From JAEUIX01 sp964611125 (GTDB lineage: Bacteria; Planctomycetota; Phycisphaerae; Phycisphaerales; UBA1924), in contig CAZSZO010000015.1 in the NCBI GenBank assembly GCA_964611125.1, forward strand, positions 1 to 64,000: a stretch of DNA of 64,000 bases, given 5' to 3'. Numbering within the stretch: the stretch's first letter is position 1; each line of letters begins with the position of its first letter. Under the pieces are notes generated by a model that made no database searches, had not been told where the DNA came from, and worked only from the letters and a program-made list of their open reading frames with translations. This document shows, piece by piece, positions 43,702 through 52,133 of this stretch. Made by a program: the position numbers and the translations under genes.

Positions 43702-46029
43702 TCAGCGATCGGCCCGGCGCGCCCGCTGCGCCGAATCGTTCAATGCTCGCTCCAGTTCGCCCAGCAGCCCCGCGTCGCCGGTTCCGCTCGTTGCCGGGGT
43801 CGTCCCGCCGAACCGCGCCAGATAGAACCTCGTCGCCAGCCGCTCCGCCAGTTCGCCCACCCGCGAATCGCCCATGCCCCCACGTGCCAGCGCCCGGGCG
43901 TGCCGCAGCGGCGGCGTGTGCTCGGGCTTGGCCAGCCCCGCCCGGCGCAGCGCCAGCAGCATCCGGCGATACTCGCGCGACGCCGCGTCGTCGCCGCCCG
44001 CGGCGGGTCCGAATCGCCTCGCCTCCCGCGCCGCCCGGGCCCGCTCCAGACCGCTCCGGATCGCCAACACCAAACCGACCCCCGCCGCCGCCAGCAGCCC
44101 CAGTTGCAGCGCCAGGGCCATCATCCGGCCCCCCCGCGACGAAGCGTCAAACCCCGGGATGAGCTTGCCCAGCTGCGCCGACCAGCGCGACAGCGTCGCG
44201 CCGATCGAGCGCCAGCGCTGCTGGCTCTGCGCGGCCGCCTCGCTCAGGTCGATCCGCCGGCTCGGGTCAAAGGCCACCACGTTGTTGATCCAGCGGAACT
44301 CAAGCGCCTCGTACGCCTGCCGGATCCACGCCAGCACCCCGCGTGACGACCGCTGGGCCGCGCTCAGGCTTCCCGCAGGCGTGGGGTCGAAGGTCTCCCA
44401 TCGGTCGGGCCTGATTCGCGCCTCCACCCACGCGTGCGCGTCGGCCTTGCGCACCACATACGCCCCGGAGATCGCGTTGTACTCTCCCGCCGCGTAGCCC
44501 GTCACGATCCGCGCCGGCACCTCCAGCGTCCGCAGGATCGAGACCATCGCCGCCGCGAAGTACTCGCAGTGCCCGCGCTGTGTCCGCAGCAGGAACACCT
44601 CGATCGGGTCCTCATCATCCTGCGGCGCCACCTGGTTCAAGTCGTAGGTGAACCCCCGCAGATGATTCTGGACGTGGGCCACGAGCCGGCGCGTCTGCGA
44701 AGGCTCCCGCTCGCCGCCCACGGGCGAGATCCCAACCTCCTCCGCCAGCTTCCGGGCGTAGTCCGCGACCGCCGGCGCCACCTGCAGCGGCGCCTGCGGC
44801 TCCGGAGCGTCCCCGCCCAGGTAGTTGGGGATCGACACCACCGTATAGGCGTATCGCCCCCCGCCCCGCACGCGGTGGATCGTCAGGTCGCTCTCCGACA
44901 CCGCCACCTGCGAGTCCTCCAGCGAGACCGTCGCGGGGCGCCACATCGCAAAGAGCGGCGAAGCGTTCTCCCTCCCATAGCGGACGCTGATCTCCTGCAC
45001 CAGCCGGGGCGATGCCGGGTCGAGCTTTCCCAGCACGACCTTCCCGCCGATCCCGGGCGACTTGAGGATCGTCAGCCCACGGTCCTGCCGGGTCGGATCG
45101 GCGCCCACGCTGCTCAGCCATTGCCGGCCCTGGTAGACGTCCAGCACCGCTCCGCGCAGGTACACCGTCTCGCTCCGCCCCGCCAGCACGTTGCCCTGCT
45201 CGTCCTTCAGCACCAGGTCCATCACCGGCTCTTCGGATGTCGAGATCGAACCGCTCTGACCGAGCTCGATCTTGTCGCGGAACTCCGTCTCCGCCCCCAC
45301 CCGCACCTCGCCCAGCGACCCCAAAACCTGGTTGTTGAGGGTCCGCGGCATCAGCACGAAGCCCGTCACGCTCAGCCCCGCCGTCGCCACCACCGCAAAC
45401 ACCACCGTCATGAGCAGCTCACGCGCCCCTCGGGCCGTGCCGATGAGCGGCATCGCCCCAGCGACGGCCAGCATGCTCCCCTCCGGCGTAGGCGCCCCAG
45501 CCTGACGCGCCCCCGGCCCACCCTCGGCCGCCAACCTGGCGACATCGAACCTCTGCTCCGCCGAGCGCCGCACCCCGGCGTACAGCTGATAGCTCATCGC
45601 CGCGACGATCATCAGCGGGATATACAGCAGGAGCATCAGCCCCAGCAGGAAGGCGTTGCTCTCCAGCACCGCCCCGATCATCACGAAGATCCCCAGCCCG
45701 AGCAACTGCGCATCATCCCGCGCCCGCCCGCGATCAAACATCTTGATCAGCAGGATGTACACCAGAAAATCCGTCATCTCCGCCACCCGCGGCGCCCCCA
45801 CCATCGCCACCTGAAACCCCACGTTCACCGTCGCCCCGACCACCAGCAGGTTGATCGACAGCCTGGGCAGGCTGCGCGGCATGCCGCCCCGCATCAGCAG
45901 CGCCGACGCCGCCGACGCCAGCACCGTCATCAGCGCCAGCAGCGGCCGCCCCTCTGCCGTGCAATAGCCCAGCACCGCCAGCAGCGAGGCCGTCCACGTC
46001 AGCCACGAAAACGCCCGGAAGGAGGTCAC
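43702..46029 (-). CDS. transglutaminase-like membrane protein (TgpA/DUF3488 type)
   Basis: 775 residues, starting at the GTG at 46029 that overlaps the DUF58 stop (GTGA), so the two are coupled. The N-terminal part has five or six transmembrane helices; another lies near 230-255. An outer domain leads to a transglutaminase core with the catalytic triad as RGHCEYFAAAM (Cys), ADAHAWVEARI (His) and FDPTPAG (Asp). A last helix (ALALQLGLLAAAGVGLVLAI) and a cytoplasmic tail follow. TgpA-like proteins accompany DUF58 and MoxR proteins in many bacteria; a MoxR ATPase is not in the window. The reaction is unknown, possibly peptide cross-linking or proteolysis at the envelope. Confidence 0.87.
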   Translation of the reverse strand: MTSFRAFSWLTWTASLLAVLGYCTAEGRPLLALMTVLASAASALLMRGGMPRSLPRLSINLLVVGATVNVGFQVAMVGAPRVAEMTDFLVYILLIKMFDRGRARDDAQLLGLGIFVMIGAVLESNAFLLGLMLLLYIPLMIVAAMSYQLYAGVRRSAEQRFDVARLAAEGGPGARQAGAPTPEGSMLAVAGAMPLIGTARGARELLMTVVFAVVATAGLSVTGFVLMPRTLNNQVLGSLGEVRVGAETEFRDKIELGQSGSISTSEEPVMDLVLKDEQGNVLAGRSETVYLRGAVLDVYQGRQWLSSVGADPTRQDRGLTILKSPGIGGKVVLGKLDPASPRLVQEISVRYGRENASPLFAMWRPATVSLEDSQVAVSESDLTIHRVRGGGRYAYTVVSIPNYLGGDAPEPQAPLQVAPAVADYARKLAEEVGISPVGGEREPSQTRRLVAHVQNHLRGFTYDLNQVAPQDDEDPIEVFLLRTQRGHCEYFAAAMVSILRTLEVPARIVTGYAAGEYNAISGAYVVRKADAHAWVEARIRPDRWETFDPTPAGSLSAAQRSSRGVLAWIRQAYEALEFRWINNVVAFDPSRRIDLSEAAAQSQQRWRSIGATLSRWSAQLGKLIPGFDASSRGGRMMALALQLGLLAAAGVGLVLAIRSGLERARAAREARRFGPAAGGDDAASREYRRMLLALRRAGLAKPEHTPPLRHARALARGGMGDSRVGELAERLATRFYLARFGGTTPATSGTGDAGLLGELERALNDSAQRARRADR

Positions 46030-47267
46030 CCTCGCCCTCCCGCCTCGGGCCGCCCATCCCGCCCCGCTCTCACGACCACCCAGGCGCCCCCGGCTCGCCC
46101 GCCGCCATCGAGGGCCGCGGGCGTCTCGCTCCCCGCCGGCGCCGCGCCGCCGAAGGGCGGCAGCAGCGCTAGATCGTTGAGCAGCCGCGCCACATGCCAC
46201 CGCCCCCCCCGCGCCTCCGCAGCCCGGCGGGCCTCGGCCTCACCCGCCAGCCTGACGCACAGCCCCACCAGCGAGCCCGCCTCCGACGCGCGCACCACCT
46301 CGCCCGCCGCGGCGCTGATCGCCTGCTCATACTCCTGTTCCGACGCCGCTGGCGCGAGGTCGAGCACCACCGTCAGCCGGCGCGGCCGATTGGCCGTGGC
46401 CTGCCTCACCAGCAGGTCGGCCCCGCCCTGCACCGCCGGGCTGGCGCTCAGCCGGGCCGAAGCCCGCCAGGAGATCAGCCGCGGGCTGTCGCCAGGGTGA
46501 TACTCCCGCAGCGCGAAGAACTGATCCCCGTCCCCCATCCGCCGATCGATCCCGTCCGGGGCCGTGCCGCCGCCAGCCGTGGTCGCCTCCGCCGTCGCCA
46601 CCCCGGGGCGAGGCCGCACCACCAGCTCGGCCGGCTGGGCAAACCGTACCGATTTTCGAACGATTCCGAACGGGAATTCGCTCTCAACAATAACTTCCTC
46701 AAGGGCCACGCCGCCGCGGGCCCGCGCCACCGCGTGGGCCTCCACCGTCACCGCTCGGCCGGCCCCGACATGCGGGGCGAAGGCCGTCAGCTCCCGGTCA
46801 AGCCGGCCCCGGGCCGCGCCAGCGGGGGTGCGCCGGGCCGCCAGCAGCGGCGGCTCCGCGAGGTTGAGGAGCGCGGGCGACTCCTTGATCGTGAGTGCAA
46901 AGGTCGGAATCAACCGGTTGGCGTTCGACACGCGATACCGCACCACCACCGGCCCGTCCACGGTCGCGTCGGTCAGCGGCTCGCGCTCCACCCGCACACC
47001 CATGAGCATCGCCCCGCTGATCACCCCCGAGACCAGAATCAGCGACAGCGACAGCGCAAACAGCAGGAAAAGCAGGTTGTTGTTGCTGTTGAACGCGCCG
47101 ATTGACAGCAGCAGGGCCACAAAGCAGTACAGCAGCATGGCGCTGTGCACGTGGTAGCGCCGCTTGATCCGCCCGCCCCCCCCGCTGCCTTTAGGCGGGC
47201 CCGGCTCGGGTCCTGGCGTGCGTACGTCGGGTTGCGTCGGTCGGGTGGTCAACTGGTTTGCCGGCAA
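46026..47267 (-). CDS. DUF58 domain protein
   Basis: 413 residues, apparently from a TTG at 47267; the true start could be further in, because residues 1-40 are low-complexity (GPPKGSGGGG) with no Shine-Dalgarno upstream. Two close transmembrane helices (AMLLYCFVALLLSIGAF; LLFLLFALSLSLILVSGV) are followed by an outer and then cytoplasmic DUF58 part with the family hallmark DQFFALREYHPGDSPRLISW. The C-terminal vWA-like half has LTVVLDLAP. It belongs with MoxR-type ATPases as a chaperone or assembly component and is translationally coupled to the transglutaminase gene. MoxR itself is not in the window. Confidence 0.85.
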   Translation of the reverse strand: MPANQLTTRPTQPDVRTPGPEPGPPKGSGGGGRIKRRYHVHSAMLLYCFVALLLSIGAFNSNNNLLFLLFALSLSLILVSGVISGAMLMGVRVEREPLTDATVDGPVVVRYRVSNANRLIPTFALTIKESPALLNLAEPPLLAARRTPAGAARGRLDRELTAFAPHVGAGRAVTVEAHAVARARGGVALEEVIVESEFPFGIVRKSVRFAQPAELVVRPRPGVATAEATTAGGGTAPDGIDRRMGDGDQFFALREYHPGDSPRLISWRASARLSASPAVQGGADLLVRQATANRPRRLTVVLDLAPAASEQEYEQAISAAAGEVVRASEAGSLVGLCVRLAGEAEARRAAEARGGRWHVARLLNDLALLPPFGGAAPAGSETPAALDGGGRAGGAWVVVRAGRDGRPEAGGRG

Positions 47268-47386
47268 GTAATGGGGGCGGTGGCGGCGCCAGCGCCGTCA
47301 CCTCATGGTTCGCACGCCGGGCTTGATGAGTTCGCCCCGCCCGCCGGCGCGCCGCATCGGCCCTCGGCGGGCGCGTCACGGCGCCC

Positions 47387-47971
47387 TCACGCCTTCCACT
47401 TGATGTTGCACCCCATGCTGGCCCGCTGCTCCGCTTTGACGGGCTTGCCCGCCAGCACCGCGTCGATCGCCGCTCGCAGGTCGGCCCCGGTCACGGGGAT
47501 CTCCTTCCCGTCGAGATACTTGCTTGGCCGGCTGTCGTCAAGCTGCCCGCGGTACACCAGCCGTCGCTGGGCGTCGAACAGGAAGAAATCCGGCGTGCAC
47601 GCCGCGCTGTACGCCCGGGCCACCGCTTGGGTTTCGTCGTAGAGGTAGGGGAAGCTGTACCCTGCGGCCCGGGCCTCCTCAGCCATTTTCACCGGACTGT
47701 CGTCGGGATAGGCCTGGGCGTCGTTGCTGCTGATCGCGACCATCGCCACGCCCTTGCCCGGAGCCCCGCCCTGGTAATCCCGCCCCAGCCGCGCCAGCTC
47801 GGCCCGGACGTGCTTGACAAACGGGCAGTGGTTGCAGATGAACATGACGAGCAGCGCCGGGGCGCCCGCGAAATCATCCAGCGTCATCGCCTTGCCGCTC
47901 ACCACATCGGGCAGGCTGAACGCCGGCGCGACCGTGCCCAGCGGGATCATCGTCGAGAGGGTTCGGGCCAT
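47387..47971 (-). CDS. thioredoxin-family protein (AhpC/TlpA-like)
   Basis: 194 residues, cytoplasmic (no signal). The redoxin fold shows as PAFSLPDVVSGKAMTLDDF, with a CxxC active site in FICNHCPFVKHV, VAISSNDAQAYPDDS and YLYDETQAVARAYSAACTPDFFLFD. The family is widespread and annotated as thioredoxin family or AhpC/TSA-like; CNHCPFVKH is its signature. It could reduce disulfides or peroxides. Upstream a TATAGT box lies 7 bases before the ATG, so the mRNA may be leaderless; an alternative start is the internal ATG at 47950. Confidence 0.88.
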   Translation of the reverse strand: MARTLSTMIPLGTVAPAFSLPDVVSGKAMTLDDFAGAPALLVMFICNHCPFVKHVRAELARLGRDYQGGAPGKGVAMVAISSNDAQAYPDDSPVKMAEEARAAGYSFPYLYDETQAVARAYSAACTPDFFLFDAQRRLVYRGQLDDSRPSKYLDGKEIPVTGADLRAAIDAVLAGKPVKAEQRASMGCNIKWKA

Positions 47972-47977
47972 GCCGGC

Positions 47978-48006
47978 ACTATACCGCGGCGAACCAGCGG
48001 CCCAAA
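47978..48006 (-). promoter_or_regulatory. candidate promoter for a leaderless thioredoxin mRNA
   Basis: On the minus strand, TATAGT (47978-47983) ends 7 bases before the A of the ATG at 47971, which would be the transcription start. A 17-base spacer leads to TTTGGG (48001-48006), a poor -35. No Shine-Dalgarno lies before the ATG, which supports a leaderless message. Confidence 0.35.
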
Positions 48007-48047
48007 AAAGAAAAATCCCAGCGGCGAACGGTCATTTCGTCGCTGGG
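48004..48047 (-). terminator. intrinsic terminator of candidate small RNA
   Basis: Minus-strand CCCAGCGACGAA pairs with TTCGCCGCTGGG (48036-48047 with 48017-48028): seven pairs at the base, one A-C mismatch, then four pairs, and a 7-base loop. It is followed by A, then TTTTT C TTTTTT (48004-48015). Both the stem and the U-tract are well formed. Confidence 0.8.
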
Positions 48048-48182
48048 TCGAGGGCCGACAAAAACCCTCTTGAGCTCTCTCTCCCCCGTTCCTTCCTCCC
48101 ACGTCCAGACGAACCTGGAAGCGGGCTCCGTTGCATTGGGAAGTCTGCGGGGCCGCGGGGGGAAAACCCCTCGCGCGAGCTT
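48004..48182 (-). ncRNA. candidate structured small RNA or leader, about 180 nt
   Basis: The unit runs from the predicted start near 48182 to the terminator's U-tract. The RNA has an inner hairpin (GGGG-UUUU-CCCC), and its outer arms can pair AGCUC with GAGCU and CCCCG with CGGGG around a CCAG..CUGG hairpin capped by UUCG-like bases. No tmRNA, SRP, RNase P or 6S consensus was recognised. It may be an independent small RNA, or a terminator-controlled leader of the thioredoxin gene that starts 33 bases after the U-tract. No convincing protein is encoded in the 357-bp gap (47972-48328). Confidence 0.5.
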
Positions 48183-48188
48183 GAGCCA

Positions 48189-48216
48189 AAAATAGCCCGT
48201 CCAAAGCACGTTTCAA
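48189..48216 (-). promoter_or_regulatory. sigma-70-type promoter for the candidate small RNA
   Basis: Minus-strand TTGAAA (48211-48216), a 16-base spacer, then TATTTT (48189-48194). Both boxes match five of six (TTGACA) and four of six (TATAAT) consensus positions, in a GC-rich background where such AT-rich boxes stand out. Confidence 0.55.
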
Positions 48217-48328
48217 GCGATTTCGGAACGAGATCCCCCGATTGGCGCAATCTCCGCGCCGCCCCGCCCCAATCAGGCGGGTGATCCGTCTTGCCTCGGC
48301 CCTGGTCCAAGCTCGGACCAACGCCCAC

Positions 48329-48769
48329 CTACCCGATCCGGAAGCCACCCGTCCGGCAGAACCCGATGAACCGGATCAGCCGAGCCTTGTTCGAGCCGCT
48401 GAAGTACTCATAGGGGTTGAACTTCACGAACGGGCTGAGGTACTTGATCGGGTCGCGCCCGGGCAGGTCGATCCGCGAGACCACCTTGTGCCCCAGCGCA
48501 TCATGGTCAGGAATGTCGGGGAGCGACGCCTCCAGGGCCGCCGCGAGCGCCGCCGCGTCGTCCCCGGTCACCGTCTGCCCGCGCCGGGTCCAGTAGTTCT
48601 TGGGGTTCCAGAGCCTGGGCGTCTCCCCATCGGCGGCGACGCCGGTCCACCCGACCGGCTCCTCGGTCCCCGCCGCCCGCCATCCGTGGTCGGTGGCCAG
48701 GCGTAGGACCATCGCCCACGAGGCGTTGTTGACCCGCATGGATCCGTCGCTGCCGTGCAATCGCCGCAT
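48329..48769 (-). CDS. conserved hypothetical protein
   Basis: 146 residues if the ATG at 48769 is used (AGGA 6 bases upstream); an ATG at 48739 would give 136 and begins MRVNNASWAMVLRLATDHGW, which is the more family-like start. No signal, helix or known domain was seen. The Asn/Trp-rich beginning, then NPKNYWTRRGQTVTGDDAAALAAALEA, is a pattern I have seen in small hypothetical proteins of bacteria, without function. It is followed by the candidate small RNA on the same strand. It lies 78 bases downstream of the POT transporter's stop on the same strand. Confidence 0.6.
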   Translation of the reverse strand: MRRLHGSDGSMRVNNASWAMVLRLATDHGWRAAGTEEPVGWTGVAADGETPRLWNPKNYWTRRGQTVTGDDAAALAAALEASLPDIPDHDALGHKVVSRIDLPGRDPIKYLSPFVKFNPYEYFSGSNKARLIRFIGFCRTGGFRIG

Positions 48770-48846
48770 GACCGATCCTAGCCCCGGGGCCCTTCAGCCC
48801 CGACGCCAACACCGATACCGGGCTGATTCCGCGCCGACCCGCCGAC

Positions 48847-50973
48847 TCAGTCGTTGGGATTCCGCTGCAGCTTCGCCAGCAGGAAGCCCACCGCGATGAT
48901 CACCAGGCCCGCGGCACAGGAGGTCAGCACGAACAGGAAGAAGAAGTCCGCCTGCCCGCCGAAGTTCCAGGGCAGCTTCACCTCGCCCTCGATGATCGGG
49001 TCGACCAGCGCCCCCACCTTGCCCGCCATCAGGCCCGCGATGAACGACGAGATGAACCAGATCCCCATGAGGCTCGACATGTGCTGCTTGGGCGCCGTCT
49101 TGGCCACATAGCTCAGGCCCGTCGGCGACAGGATGATCTCACCCACCGTGTGCAGGAAGTAGCACCCGCAGATGTAGATCATGCTGACCTTCGACACCCC
49201 CGCGTTGAGCTGCAGCGCCGCCAGCATCATCACGACATAACCCAGCCCGACCAGCACCAGCCCGGCCCCGATCTTGAACGGCTGGGCGATCGACTTGCCC
49301 CGCCGCGCCAGGCCCGCCCACAGCACGCCGAAGATCGGCGCCAGCAGGATGATCAGCAGCGGGTTGACCGACTGGAAGTACGGCGTGGGCACCTCAACCG
49401 AGCCCAGGCGCCGGTCGGTCAGTTCGTCGGTGAAGGTGTTCAGCGACGAACCCGCCTGCTCGAACGCCAGCCAGAAGAACGCATTGAACAGCATGTAAAT
49501 GAAGATCGTCGCCACCGGACCCCGGTCCCCGGGCAGTTGCCGCACGACCATGCTCACCGCGTACGCCACCGAGGCGACCACCAGCGTCCAGAAGACCAGC
49601 GGCAGGCTCACGAACTCATCGAACTTCCCCAGCACGCCCTGGTGGAAGAGCACCGCGATCACCCCCGCGCCCGCCATCCCCGCAGGCACGAACATCCAGG
49701 CCTTCCCAGTGTGCCCGGAGCTTGTCTCACCGATCCCTGACAGGAACATCGGCTTCCCGAGCAGGTACATCACCAGGCCCGCGATCATGCCCACCGCCGC
49801 GGCGCCGAAGCCGTAGTGCCAGCCGTACTGGCTCGCCAGATACCCGCACACCAGGTTGCACGAGAACGCCCCGAGGTTGATGCCCATATAGAAGATGCTG
49901 AAGGCCGACTCGCGTCGCGGGTCGCCCTGCGGATACAGCTCGCCCACCATCACCGACACCGACGGCTTGAAGTGCCCTGTGCCGATGGTGATGAGGGCCA
50001 GCCCGAAGACGAACACCGACATCCCCATGTCGTTGAGCGGCATATCGCCGAATCCCGACACGCCCAGGGCCAGGTGCCCGAATGTGATCAGCAGGGCCCC
50101 GACCACCATCGAGCGGTGCGTGCCGATCAGCCGATCGGCGATGAGCCCCCCCAGAATCGGCAGCAGGTACGCCATGCCCGTATACCAGCCGTAGAGCGTG
50201 TTCGCCTCGGCCTTGAGCCACGATCGGCCGCTGTCCACGCGGTTGTAGTCGATCGTCACGATGTAGGGCTTGGCGTCCGCTCCGCGGTCCGCATCGGGCT
50301 TGATCGTTGTCGAGATCACGCTCGTCGAGTCGTTGACCTTGAAGTACAGCTTGTACGCCGGGTTGCCCCCCTCCGCCTTCTTGGGGTCCTGCGCGATCTC
50401 CTCGGCCGAATAAGGCCGCTTGAACCGCATCACCAGCTTGATCGGCGTGCCGCTCGGGTTGGTCACCCGGTAGCGGATCGCTTCGCCCGCCGCCCGTTCG
50501 CCCTGCTTGGCGGCCATCACCGCCCCGGTCAGCCCGGCGCCCGTCGGCGTATACACGTCCGCCGTCTTCTGGACCCGCTCAAACTGCAGCAGCGAGACGT
50601 CGTTGGCCAGTTTCTCGCCCTCGCCCGGGGCCTTCCCTTCGCCCACCACCACCGTCAGGGGCATCTCCAGCAGCACCTTCCGGGCCGCGGCGCTCGGGTT
50701 CGCTTCCTTCTGCTGCTTGGTCAACTCCGCCGTCTGCTCGATCTCCAGCGTGTTGGTGTACGAGCCCGACGGCAACTGGTGCGCCGCCAGCGCCGCCGTG
50801 AGGTACAGCACCAGCAGCCCGCGCATCCCGTAGTACGAGAAACGCTCCCACATCTCCACCAGGAACAGCAGGAACAACCCCGGCGGATGCCCCAGAACCG
50901 TGCGACCGCCCCCCACACCACCCCCCGCACCGCCCGCCCCCCCGCCCGTCCCAGTGCTGACTGTCATGCTCAT
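48847..50973 (-). CDS. POT/PTR-family peptide transporter with large loop insert
   Basis: 708 residues against about 480-520 for typical bacterial POT proteins. The ATG at 50973 has GGGAG 8 bases upstream. The proton-coupling motif ExxER is at residues 40-44 (EMWERFSYYGMRGLLVLYL, helix 1). The next helix only begins near 262 (GWYTGMAYLLPILGGLIADRLIG). Between them sits an insert of about 190 residues (67-255), soluble and probably periplasmic, with strand-like segments (AIRYRVTNPSG; KPYIVTIDYN). The remaining helices have the usual family segments, such as FKPSVSVMVGELY. The Gly-rich N-terminal tail comes from a G-run microsatellite. It would import di- and tripeptides with protons. The insert's role is unknown. 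Confidence 0.87.
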   Translation of the reverse strand: MSMTVSTGTGGGAGGAGGGVGGGRTVLGHPPGLFLLFLVEMWERFSYYGMRGLLVLYLTAALAAHQLPSGSYTNTLEIEQTAELTKQQKEANPSAAARKVLLEMPLTVVVGEGKAPGEGEKLANDVSLLQFERVQKTADVYTPTGAGLTGAVMAAKQGERAAGEAIRYRVTNPSGTPIKLVMRFKRPYSAEEIAQDPKKAEGGNPAYKLYFKVNDSTSVISTTIKPDADRGADAKPYIVTIDYNRVDSGRSWLKAEANTLYGWYTGMAYLLPILGGLIADRLIGTHRSMVVGALLITFGHLALGVSGFGDMPLNDMGMSVFVFGLALITIGTGHFKPSVSVMVGELYPQGDPRRESAFSIFYMGINLGAFSCNLVCGYLASQYGWHYGFGAAAVGMIAGLVMYLLGKPMFLSGIGETSSGHTGKAWMFVPAGMAGAGVIAVLFHQGVLGKFDEFVSLPLVFWTLVVASVAYAVSMVVRQLPGDRGPVATIFIYMLFNAFFWLAFEQAGSSLNTFTDELTDRRLGSVEVPTPYFQSVNPLLIILLAPIFGVLWAGLARRGKSIAQPFKIGAGLVLVGLGYVVMMLAALQLNAGVSKVSMIYICGCYFLHTVGEIILSPTGLSYVAKTAPKQHMSSLMGIWFISSFIAGLMAGKVGALVDPIIEGEVKLPWNFGGQADFFFLFVLTSCAAGLVIIAVGFLLAKLQRNPND

Positions 50974-51088
50974 CCGGAAGTCTCCCGGCAGTCCCGCCCA
51001 GCCGGGCCGCCCTTGATCGGCCCGGAGAATAGCCGATTGGGCCCCTCTCCGCATCAGCCCTCCCCCGCGCGCGGGTACGCTGCTCCCC

Positions 51089-52114
51089 GTGCTGCTCCTC
51101 GCCTGTCAGGCCATGGCCACCCGCTTCGAGCTCGTCCTCGCCGGCGACGACCCCGTCCGCCTCCGCGCCGCCGGCGAAGCCGCCCTCGACGAAATCCGCT
51201 ACTGGCACGATCGCCTGAGCTTCTTTGAACCCGCCAGCTTCGTCTCCCACATCAACGCCCGCGCCTGCGCCCAGCCGGTGGTCTGCGACCCCGACTTCTT
51301 CAGTCTGCTGGCCCTCTGCCAGGCGGTCTGGACGGCCTCGGGAGGGGCCTTTGATCCCGCCATCGCGGGACTGATGCGAGCCGCCGGCTTCCGTGATGCG
51401 CCCCGCGATCCGGAGGCCCTCACTCGCCTCGCCGCCGCGGGGGGGTTTGCCCAGGTTCAGCTCGACCACGGCCTGCGCACCATCCGCTTCCTGCACCCCT
51501 CGGTCGCCCTCGACTTCGGCGCTGTCGGCAAGGGCTTCGCCCTCGATCGCGCCGCCGCCGTGCTCCGCGAGTCGGGCGTCGCCTGCTTCTTCCTCCATGG
51601 CGGCGCCAGCAGCGTTATCGCCGGCACGCCCCCGCCGCCCCCTCCGTCCCCGCCTCCCCCGTCCCCCCCGGCCAGCGCCCCAGGTTGGCCCGTCGCCCTC
51701 ACCGATGCCCCCTCAGCCCCCGTCGTTCACCTTGCCGACGCCGCCCTGGGCGTCTCGCGCCCCTCGGGCCGCACCATCGCGGCCAGCGAGCCCGGCGGCC
51801 CCAGCGGCCCTGCCCTTGGCCACGTGCTCGACCCGCGCACCGGCGCCTCCGCCAGCGGGCTCGCCGTCGCTGCGGTCCTCGGCCCGAGCGCCGCGCTGTG
51901 CGATGCCTGGTCGACCGCGCTTCTGGTGCTCACATCGCCGCCACCCCCGCCCGCCCTGCCGGTTGAATACTCGTGCATCACCGCCGCGCCTGACCCGGAT
52001 CACGATGGACGATTCACCTGGCGGACGGCCGGTCCGCAATCGAGTACGCTTTTCCACGCGCCGGAATCACCCGGCGCCCCCGGCACACCCGGCACACCCG
52101 GCGCAACCGGCTAA
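51089..52114 (+). CDS. apbE: FAD:protein FMN transferase
   Basis: 341 residues from a GTG at 51089 (an ATG at 51113 is possible). ApbE features: MATRFELVLAGDD, SFFEPASFVSHIN, SGGAFDPAIAGLM, the conserved VALDFGAVGKGFALDRA, CFFLHGGASSVIAG and the aspartate-bearing GHVLDPRTGASASGLAVAAVLGPSAALCDAWSTALLVL. It would attach FMN to a threonine of target proteins such as NqrB/RnfG-like subunits. A Pro-rich run (about 20 residues after SVIAG) and a collagen-like tail (PGAPGTPGTPGATG) come from C-run and GGC/CCC-repeat DNA. It precedes the Gfo/Idh gene on the same strand (gap 19 bases). Confidence 0.86.
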   Translation: MLLLACQAMATRFELVLAGDDPVRLRAAGEAALDEIRYWHDRLSFFEPASFVSHINARACAQPVVCDPDFFSLLALCQAVWTASGGAFDPAIAGLMRAAGFRDAPRDPEALTRLAAAGGFAQVQLDHGLRTIRFLHPSVALDFGAVGKGFALDRAAAVLRESGVACFFLHGGASSVIAGTPPPPPPSPPPPSPPASAPGWPVALTDAPSAPVVHLADAALGVSRPSGRTIAASEPGGPSGPALGHVLDPRTGASASGLAVAAVLGPSAALCDAWSTALLVLTSPPPPPALPVEYSCITAAPDPDHDGRFTWRTAGPQSSTLFHAPESPGAPGTPGTPGATG

Positions 52115-52133
52115 AGCAAGAGGGCCCTTGAAC

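Noticed and set aside
48004..48182. 6S, SRP, RNase P or tmRNA identity for the small RNA
   Set aside because: No conserved motifs of these RNAs were found by eye; only length and rod-like pairing resemble 6S.
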